Made by a program: the position numbers and the translations under genes
In this document: positions 7,514 through 12,628 of the stretch, one piece after another
Position numbering within the stretch: the stretch's first letter is position 1
Layout of the letters: the number at the start of each line of letters is the position of its first letter
Origin: Ruminococcaceae bacterium UBA7217
Lineage (GTDB): Bacteria; Bacillota; Clostridia; Oscillospirales; Acutalibacteraceae
NCBI GenBank assembly: GCA_002490425.1
Contig: DKTZ01000039.1
Coordinates: 1 to 13,099, forward strand
Reading direction: 5' to 3'
Length of the DNA: 13,099 nucleotides
The notes under the pieces: generated by a model
Databases searched by the model: none
What the model was told of the DNA's origin: nothing
Seen by the model: the letters and a program-made list of their open reading frames with translations, nothing else

Positions 7514-8929
7514 ATGGGGAAAACGGTTTTAACCTTTATCGCAGATACCCACCACTACTCAAGAACACTCGGCGACAGCGGAAAAGCATTTGCTTTTCGC
7601 AGTGACTCTGACCAAAAGTGCCTTAAAGAAACAGGTGCAATAATTGACTCTGCATTTGATTATCTCGGCAAATCGGACTGTGACGCAGTTTGCATTGCAG
7701 GCGACCTTACGAATGACGGCGAAAGGGTTTGCCACGAGGAATTCCGTGAAAAGCTATATAAGCTCCGAGAAAATAAAAGGGTGTATGTTGTAACGGCTAC
7801 CCACGATTGGTGCTGTGACGGAAATCCCCGAAGATTTTCGGGAGAAAATGTATACACTGATGTTTCGACCCTTAATCATAACGATATTTACGAATTTTAT
7901 AAGGATTTCGGGGTAAATGATGCATTTGCCGAATACAAAACGACCTTAGGTCCTGCATCTTATGCCGTAAATGTTGGTGAACACATAACGCTTTTGGGGC
8001 TTATTGACGACAAAAACGGCAGAAATTCGGCAGGCTATAAAAGCGCACATCTTGACTGGATTTGCGAGCAAATAAAGCTTGCAATTGAAAACGGCAGAGT
8101 ACCCGTTGCAATGGAGCATCACCTTTTAATTCCGCATATTACCCCGCTTTTCACAAAGGGCTGCTGCAGTCCCGACCGTGAAAAAATAATTAATACATTT
8201 GCCGACGCAGGTCTTAAAATTATTATTGTGGGTCACAGCCATTTACAAAGAATTGACAAACACGTTTCGCCAAACGGAAATGAAATATACGAAATAAACG
8301 TAGGCTCACTTGTGGGGTACCCTGCGCCTATGGTCATGGTTACGGCAGATGAAAATAAAATTTCCGTTAAAACCGATTATCTTCAAAAATTTACGCTTGA
8401 CGGTGAAGAGCTTGACGCTCAAAAATATCTTGCAAACCATTCGGCAAAGGTTATATCCGTGCTGTTCTCCGCCGCCGCACAAAACGACAGGGAGCTTTTC
8501 CGCCAGCGGCTTGAGGCTCTCGGAATAAACACCGAAAAATTAGGTAAGGCATTTACACCGTTGTTTCTTGTTTTCAAAAAGCTTTCAAAAATGACTGTTG
8601 CACAGGCAGGAGCATACATTAACAAAATACCTTTTGCGAAAAAGATACCGCAAAAGAGCATTGAAGCATATTCTTCATATACCGTTCAGCAGATAACAGA
8701 AACGGTCTTTCTCAATATTTTGGACGGTGCAAGAGAAAAATACACGACTGATTCAGATTTTTATAAAATTGTTGCAGGTGTTTTCAGTGTTCCTGTGTGC
8801 ATTTGCAATCAAATGAATATAAAGGGCAAGCCCTTGGAGCTTTTTTCAGAGCTGCAAAGAGCAATTGACGAAATTCTTACGGGCGGTACGCTGTCAAACG
8901 AAACACTTAAAATTTTTTATAAAATATAA
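7514..8929 (+). CDS. Metallophosphoesterase, tandem copy 1
   Basis: Calcineurin-like phosphoesterase of 471 aa with no signal peptide or membrane helix. Metal-site motifs are D11-T-H13-H, G63-D64-L-T-N-D-G, A95-T96-H97-D98-W, E201-H202-H203 and G240-H241-S-H243. The third motif is ATHD instead of the common GNHD, so the usual Asn ligand is Thr. The catalytic part ends near residue 290. The remaining 180 residues, mostly helical, form an extension that I do not recognise. It is a clear paralogue of the next gene, with the same motif order and shared strings such as DQKCLK.TGAIID and SLVGYP, and the two probably arose by tandem duplication. AAGGTGA upstream acts as the ribosome binding site. 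The substrate is unknown. Confidence 0.85.
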   Translation: MGKTVLTFIADTHHYSRTLGDSGKAFAFRSDSDQKCLKETGAIIDSAFDYLGKSDCDAVCIAGDLTNDGERVCHEEFREKLYKLRENKRVYVVTATHDWCCDGNPRRFSGENVYTDVSTLNHNDIYEFYKDFGVNDAFAEYKTTLGPASYAVNVGEHITLLGLIDDKNGRNSAGYKSAHLDWICEQIKLAIENGRVPVAMEHHLLIPHITPLFTKGCCSPDREKIINTFADAGLKIIIVGHSHLQRIDKHVSPNGNEIYEINVGSLVGYPAPMVMVTADENKISVKTDYLQKFTLDGEELDAQKYLANHSAKVISVLFSAAAQNDRELFRQRLEALGINTEKLGKAFTPLFLVFKKLSKMTVAQAGAYINKIPFAKKIPQKSIEAYSSYTVQQITETVFLNILDGAREKYTTDSDFYKIVAGVFSVPVCICNQMNIKGKPLELFSELQRAIDEILTGGTLSNETLKIFYKI

Positions 8930-8941
8930 AGGGGCGGGGAA

Positions 8942-10330
8942 ATGGCAAACGAACTTAATTTTTACCTTATCACCGATTTGCACCATTATGCAAAATCCTT
9001 GGGAACAAGCGGAAAAGGATATGAAAAGGCGCTTGCAGGCGACCAGAAATGCCTAAAGCAAACAGGCGCAATCATTGACGCATATATCGACAGAATTTTA
9101 GAGGACAGTGACACGGGTATTGTGCTTGTTGACGGCGATGTTTCCTGTAACGGTGCTAAGGAGAGCCATCTTGACTTGATTCCCCGTCTTCGCCGTCTTA
9201 AAGAAAACGGCAAAAGAGTATTTGTCATAACCGCAACGCACGATTACTATGTTGAGGGAAATGAGGTCGGAAAAGGGTACAAATGTGTGGGCGACGAAAT
9301 CTTGCCTGCTACGCAAACAACGCGCGCGGAGCTTGTCGACCTTTATTTTGAATTCGGAATGAATGAGGCTTTATCAATTCATAAGGAAAGCCACTGCTAC
9401 AGCGTGAAGCTCAAGGACGGTTACCGTCTTTTGTGCCTTAATGACGACGGCGACAGAGTTTTTTGCGGATATGATAATGATACGCTTCGCTGGATAGACG
9501 AGGAAATTGACAAGGCACATGCGGCGGGCGATTACATTTTTGCGATTACGCACCACCCTGTATTGCCGCCCTCGCCGATTTATCCGATTATTTCGAAGCG
9601 TGATATGCTCGGCGATTGGGAAAAAACTGCCAAGCACCTTGCCGATAAGGGTATAAAATTCATTTTTACGGGTCATGCCCATATGATGAACATCGCAAAG
9701 CTTGTTACCGAAAAAGGAAATGAGCTTTATGATATAAACACAAGCTCGCTTGTGGGCTATCCGTCTGTTATGCGTAAGGTTGTGTTTGATGAAACGCAGG
9801 TTCACATTTCTTCAATTCAGCTCAAAGATTTTAATGACGATTTTGACGGAATGGACCCGACGGATTATATGAAAATGCGTTTTGACGCTTTCCTTAACAG
9901 GGCGTTTGATACGGTTGCATTTGATTATGACTCATTTGCAAATGACGTTGCGCCAAGCTTTTCCGTAACACCCGAGCGAGCATATAAGCTTAAATTTCCT
10001 CTTAATTTTCTCGGTAAAAAGCTTCATACGCTGACTTTTTATAAGCTCGGCAAATTACTCGGCGTAAGCAAAGCCGTAGCTCCCGAAATAAGAAATCGAA
10101 ATGTTAAGGATTTTGCGATAGAGGTTGTAAGAAATCTTTTCTACGGTGACGAGCCTTACACTCCCGACACACCTGAATACAAGGCGTGTATGGCGGCAGT
10201 TGAAAAAATTCAAAAGCTTACAAAGCCTATTAAAAAACTTCGTGAACCTGTTTCATCTCTCGGCGAGCTTCTCGAAGGTGTGCTTTATGACGCTCCTCCG
10301 GCAGACTGGGAAGGCACATTCTTAAAATAA
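8942..10330 (+). CDS. Metallophosphoesterase, tandem copy 2
   Basis: Calcineurin-like phosphoesterase of 462 aa, cytosolic by sequence, and last gene of the operon. Motifs are D12-L-H14-H, G65-D66-V-S-C-N-G, A98-T99-H100-D101-Y, T203-H204-H205-P and G244-H245-A-H247. As in copy 1 the third motif is ATHD and not GNHD. From about residue 290 there is a mainly helical C-terminal extension that differs most between the two copies. A GGGGCGGGGA stretch directly before the ATG is the ribosome binding site, and the gap to copy 1 is 12 nt. The two copies have diverged enough that different substrates, or a heteromer, are possible (inference). A hairpin at 10363-10389 follows. Confidence 0.86.
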   Translation: MANELNFYLITDLHHYAKSLGTSGKGYEKALAGDQKCLKQTGAIIDAYIDRILEDSDTGIVLVDGDVSCNGAKESHLDLIPRLRRLKENGKRVFVITATHDYYVEGNEVGKGYKCVGDEILPATQTTRAELVDLYFEFGMNEALSIHKESHCYSVKLKDGYRLLCLNDDGDRVFCGYDNDTLRWIDEEIDKAHAAGDYIFAITHHPVLPPSPIYPIISKRDMLGDWEKTAKHLADKGIKFIFTGHAHMMNIAKLVTEKGNELYDINTSSLVGYPSVMRKVVFDETQVHISSIQLKDFNDDFDGMDPTDYMKMRFDAFLNRAFDTVAFDYDSFANDVAPSFSVTPERAYKLKFPLNFLGKKLHTLTFYKLGKLLGVSKAVAPEIRNRNVKDFAIEVVRNLFYGDEPYTPDTPEYKACMAAVEKIQKLTKPIKKLREPVSSLGELLEGVLYDAPPADWEGTFLK

Positions 10331-10355
10331 AAATTTTAAAACAGTTTTGTTACAT

Positions 10356-10389
10356 AAAAACGCTCCCCACATCTCAGTGACGTGGGGAG
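10356..10389 (-). terminator. Intrinsic terminator of the LRR gene, possibly bidirectional
   Basis: CTCCCCAC (10363-10370) pairs perfectly with GTGGGGAG (10382-10389) around an 11-nt loop. On the minus strand the hairpin is followed by CG and five T, which makes a good terminator for the LRR gene about 100 nt upstream. On the plus strand it follows the phosphoesterase operon, but the sequence after it (TTAATTAG) is a poorer U-tract. Confidence 0.8.
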
Positions 10390-10493
10390 TTAATTAGTTA
10401 ATCAGTTGGTTATTCAATTAGTTGTTTAGTTCTTTATTCAGTAAGCTAAGGGAAAGATTTTTTAATCAAGAACTAACAGTTATTGATTTTCTC

Positions 10494-11585
10494 TTAGTAG
10501 AGCCAGCAGTTAACGTAAGCATTGATTTCATCAGCTGTAAGGGTTCTGATGCCTGTGTTTTCGCCGTCAGCGTGAACCGTTGCAGCACCGCCGTTTGCAT
10601 AGTAGTCAGCATTTACAAGCTGAATATTTGTAAGGCTGTCGCAGTAAGCGAATGCGCCGTATTCAATAGTTGCGTCTTCAGGGATTATGATTGAAGTAAG
10701 GCTGTCGCAGTGTTCGAATGCACATTCTCCGATAGTTTCAATTGTTGACGGAAGAACTACTGTTTCAAGGTCTGCACAGAAAAGGAACGCTGCGTCAGAT
10801 ATGTTAGTAATGCCTTCTTCAATGATAACTGCTTTGGGTGAGAACTCAAGCAAATCAGCAGGGTTAAGGTTATCGCGCATCTCATCTGTTACGAAAAGCT
10901 CTTCGCCTGTCTCGTGGTTGATGTACTTGGTGCTTGAGTCAAGCTCAACTATGTCTGTAACCGTCTCGTCGTATACAAGGTCTACATCTACTCCGTAATA
11001 CTCTTCAAAAAGTGCTTTTGCTGTTGCAAGGAATTTCTCTGCTGACATAAAGTGGCTGTAAACTGCTTCTTCCATAGCTCCTGTGCCGCGGATATAAACA
11101 GTGCCGCTCTGTGTGTCGATGTCTACCTGCTCTACTGCTCTTGCCTCTGTAGGCTCTGCATAGAATGCCATTGCTACATCGTCAAACTCTGTTGCCGATA
11201 CGTCCCATACCATTACGGGCTCTGCATTTTCTTCGGGAATTGCTGTCTCTTCTGCCTTTACTTCGGGAGCCGCAGCCTTAATCTCTTGAGCTGCTTCAGG
11301 TGCCTTTGCCTCGGGAACCGCTTGCTTCTCTGCGGCCTTCTCGGGCTCTGCTGCCTTTTCCGCCGGAGCTGCTTTTGCTGTTTTTACTTCAATTGCATTT
11401 TCTTCAATTATCTTTTCCTCTGCAAGGTCAAGTATTGTTGGAGCTTTTACTGTTTCTTCCTGTGCTGGTCTTGCGTTGATTTCCTGTACGGGAATTTCTT
11501 TTTTCGGTGCAGTTCCTATTGCTGCTGTTGCTACTAATGTGAGTGCGATTGTTGATGATAATACTTTCAATAATGTTTTTTTCAT
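10494..11585 (-). CDS. Secreted BspA-type leucine-rich-repeat protein
   Basis: 363 aa from ATG at 11585; AAAGGAAA lies about 8 nt upstream, and a further in-frame ATG at 11621 falls within the leader. Residues 1-26 form a signal peptide (MKKTLLK then a hydrophobic core, A-A-I-G-T-A). Residues about 30-123 are a low-complexity linker rich in Ala, Glu, Lys and Pro. The block at about 125-245 begins with a GTVYIRGTGAM-like strand typical of BspA proteins. Three LRR_5-type repeats follow at about 254-275, 276-298 and 299-321, with pattern I..GAF..C..L..I.LP. No LPxTG motif or C-terminal helix is visible, so attachment to the surface, if any, is non-covalent. BspA-type proteins are often adhesins. 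Three c-di-GMP riboswitch aptamers precede the gene, so its expression is probably tied to the motile/sessile switch. Confidence 0.85.
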   Translation of the reverse strand: MKKTLLKVLSSTIALTLVATAAIGTAPKKEIPVQEINARPAQEETVKAPTILDLAEEKIIEENAIEVKTAKAAPAEKAAEPEKAAEKQAVPEAKAPEAAQEIKAAAPEVKAEETAIPEENAEPVMVWDVSATEFDDVAMAFYAEPTEARAVEQVDIDTQSGTVYIRGTGAMEEAVYSHFMSAEKFLATAKALFEEYYGVDVDLVYDETVTDIVELDSSTKYINHETGEELFVTDEMRDNLNPADLLEFSPKAVIIEEGITNISDAAFLFCADLETVVLPSTIETIGECAFEHCDSLTSIIIPEDATIEYGAFAYCDSLTNIQLVNADYYANGGAATVHADGENTGIRTLTADEINAYVNCWLY

Positions 11586-11625
11586 GGTTGTTTTTCCTTT
11601 CTTTCTTGTAAAGAACGCCAACCGT
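11586..11625 (-). promoter_or_regulatory. Possible SD-sequestering switch before the LRR gene
   Basis: In the RNA, GGUUG (11619-11623) can pair with CAACC immediately before the AUG (11586-11590), and UUCUUU (11610-11615) with AAAGAA (11599-11604). Together these enclose the Shine-Dalgarno segment at 11593-11599. The same GGUUG lies in an element (11617-11625) that can instead pair with GCCA and CCGU in the 3' strand of the adjacent aptamer (11673-11684). The alternatives exclude each other. Pairing was done by eye and not folded. Confidence 0.45.
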
Positions 11626-11670
11626 GAATCGCATTGTTGATTTTTATTTTAATATAGATTTACGACATCT

Positions 11671-11756
11671 AAACGGCAGCTGGCTGACATATTCTCTTTC
11701 TGAGAACTTAGTCCCTTTAGTTTTGCGTCGCCGGTTTTCACCGGGTTTGCTATTGG
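11671..11756 (-). promoter_or_regulatory. Cyclic-di-GMP-I (GEMM-I) riboswitch C
   Basis: Aptamer nearest the LRR gene. On the minus strand it shows, in order, GCAAA, a hairpin capped by a GAAA tetraloop (11736-11739), the signature GACGCAAA (11722-11729), a receptor-side segment with AGGGACUAA, a variable second hairpin, and the closing AGCCAGCUGCCG (11674-11685). These are the conserved parts of class I c-di-GMP aptamers. It ends about 85 nt before the start codon at 11585 and is the copy most likely to act on translation of the LRR gene. Confidence 0.88.
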
Positions 11757-11841
11757 TGTTCTTTAATTGTTAATGATTTTTTTAATAAATTTTTGTTTGT
11801 TTTTTCTTTTGTGTTTAGTTTTTGATTTTTGGGATTTTGAT

Positions 11842-11853
11842 TTACCTCTTCAT
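11842..11853 (-). other. Three-codon ORF (Met-Lys-Arg-stop) after riboswitch B
   Basis: ATG-AAG-AGG-TAA on the minus strand, with AAAGGAAAG about 8 nt upstream, in a position equivalent to the LRR gene's start after riboswitch C. The ATG sits inside a 12-bp palindrome (11848-11859). It may be a vestigial start of a lost gene or a minimal leader ORF. Translation is not proven. Confidence 0.4.
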
Positions 11854-11927
11854 ATGAAGGTCTTTCCTTTCTTTTATTTAAGAACCCAAACCGTTACTGA
11901 TTTTAATATATAGATTTACGACATCTT

Positions 11928-12014
11928 TAAACGGCAACCGGCTGACATATTCTCTTTATCAGAACTTAGTCCCTTTGGCTTTGCGTCACTGATTTTCATC
12001 AGTTTTGCTTTTGG
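11928..12014 (-). promoter_or_regulatory. Cyclic-di-GMP-I (GEMM-I) riboswitch B
   Basis: Second aptamer in the leader. The minus strand carries GCAAA, a 5-bp hairpin with GAAA tetraloop (11994-11997), GACGCAAA (11980-11987), AGGGACUAA, a second hairpin, and AGCCGGUUGCCG (11932-11943). The 3' strand differs from copies A and C (GGUU for AGCU). The sequence after it is homologous to that after copy C, including the ribosome binding site, but leads only to a three-codon ORF. In place of the LRR gene's GGUUG/CAACC pairing it offers GGUUU (11888-11892) with AGACC (11859-11863). Confidence 0.88.
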
Positions 12015-12049
12015 CTTCTTAAGTTTTATTTTTTACTTTGATTTTGCGC

Positions 12050-12096
12050 AATAAAAAATGCAGCCTCATCTCCTTATCTTTAGGGAGCCGACTGCT
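12050..12096 (-). terminator. Intrinsic terminator between riboswitches A and B
   Basis: In the RNA, GCAGUC pairs with GGCUGC (one G-U pair) and CUCC with GGAG across a small internal loop, within 12060-12095, followed by AUUUUUUAUU. The 5' arm GCAGUCGGCU (12086-12095) is also complementary to AGCCAGCUGC in the 3' strand of riboswitch A (12188-12197) in nine of ten positions, counting one G-U pair. It is therefore a likely riboswitch-controlled terminator, predicted to form when c-di-GMP holds the aptamer closed. Confidence 0.7.
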
Positions 12097-12101
12097 ATAT
12101 C

Positions 12102-12182
12102 AAGAATCCTTTTCACACTCTGAAAATGTAATTCTGAACCCAATCAGTCTTTTCAGGTATGAAAAAAAGAATTACGATTCTT
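12102..12182 (-). promoter_or_regulatory. Long bulged stem-loop linking riboswitch A to its terminator
   Basis: Three consecutive helices are visible: 12176-12182 with 12102-12108 (7 bp), 12157-12165 with 12110-12118 (9 pairs, one G-U), and 12150-12156 with 12120-12126 (7 bp). The 10-nt bulge (12166-12175) contains GUAAUUCU, complementary to AGAAUUAC in the 23-nt loop (12128-12135), so a pseudoknot is possible. A rival short AT-only hairpin (12166-12172 with 12177-12183) is followed by several U. The stem would bring the aptamer 3' strand next to the terminator arm. Confidence 0.5.
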
Positions 12183-12268
12183 TAACGGCAGCTGGCTGAC
12201 ATATTCTTTTTCAAGAACTTAGTCCCTTTAGTTTTGCGTCACTGATTTTCATCAGCTTTGCGATTAGG
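12181..12268 (-). promoter_or_regulatory. Cyclic-di-GMP-I (GEMM-I) riboswitch A
   Basis: First aptamer of the leader, beginning about 20-30 nt after the predicted transcription start. The minus strand shows GCAAA, a hairpin with GAAA tetraloop (12247-12250), GACGCAAA (12233-12240), AGGGACUAA, a second hairpin and AGCCAGCUGCCG (12186-12197). It is nearly the same as copies B and C, and is followed by its own stem-loop and terminator. Confidence 0.88.
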
Positions 12269-12296
12269 AAGTGTATTAACTTTTCCTTACAGCCAT

Positions 12297-12325
12297 ATAT
12301 TAGCACTATAAGTTAATTTTGTCAA
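12297..12325 (-). promoter_or_regulatory. Sigma-A promoter of the triple-riboswitch leader
   Basis: On the minus strand TTGACA (12320-12325), a 17-bp spacer and TAATAT (12297-12302), which is near consensus. The predicted start is around 12290. I saw no comparably good promoter between the three aptamers, so all three probably lie on one transcript with the LRR gene. Confidence 0.85.
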
Positions 12326-12386
12326 CACTTTTTTTAATATTTTTTTAAATTTTTTTGATTTTTTTATTTTTCAAGCTTTCTAAATT

Positions 12387-12426
12387 ACGCCAATCCCTTT
12401 ATTTTTCAATGGGTTTGACGTTTTTT
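12387..12426 (+). terminator. Possible plus-strand terminator hairpin
   Basis: 12387-12397 and 12411-12421 can form 9 of 11 pairs around a 13-nt loop, followed by T6 on the plus strand. No plus-strand gene lies within 2 kb upstream, so it might stop antisense transcription entering from the riboswitch region. The surrounding stretch 12326-12510 is otherwise AT-rich with no gene. Confidence 0.3.
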
Positions 12427-12510
12427 ACCTTTTAAAAAATTTTTCCCTCTTTTGTGAACTTTTATAGTAATTTTTATCTTTTTAGCTTAATTTCTCCGTC
12501 CAAAGGCTTA

Positions 12511-12541
12511 CACAATTTATTTTTATTTTGCATAAATTGTG
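12511..12541. repeat. 10-bp perfect inverted repeat upstream of the collagen-like gene
   Basis: CACAATTTAT (12511-12520) and ATAAATTGTG (12532-12541) are separated by 11 bp. It lies about 90 bp before the probable start codon and may be an operator or a leader hairpin. CATAAATT at its right half loosely fits a sporulation-sigma -10 (CATAnnnT), which would suit an exosporium-type protein; that reading is weak. Confidence 0.4.
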
Positions 12542-12628
12542 AATAGCAGAGGGCGAAAATATTTTTTTGCTCTTTGCTTTTCGCAACGAAAATTGTAAGC
12601 AGATTAACAGAATACGGAGGTAATTATT

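Noticed and set aside
9374..9805. Minus-strand open frame of 143 codons inside the second tandem phosphoesterase
   Set aside because: The sense frame has all family motifs in register; the antisense frame resembles no family and lacks a start signal.
11052..11537. Plus-strand open frame of 161 codons, very rich in Cys, Leu and Phe
   Set aside because: It is the antisense image of the Ala/Glu/Lys-rich linker and signal peptide of the LRR protein. The odd composition follows from that, and there is no ribosome binding site.
11671..12268. Three similar blocks that might be taken for insertion-sequence ends or dispersed repeats
   Set aside because: Each block matches the c-di-GMP-I aptamer part by part, all lie in the same orientation downstream of one promoter, and no transposase is present.
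12452..12480. Possible sigma-A promoter for the collagen-like gene (TTGTGA, 17 bp, TATCTT)
   Set aside because: Both boxes are poor matches in a very AT-rich stretch where such pairs arise by chance, so it is not listed as a feature.
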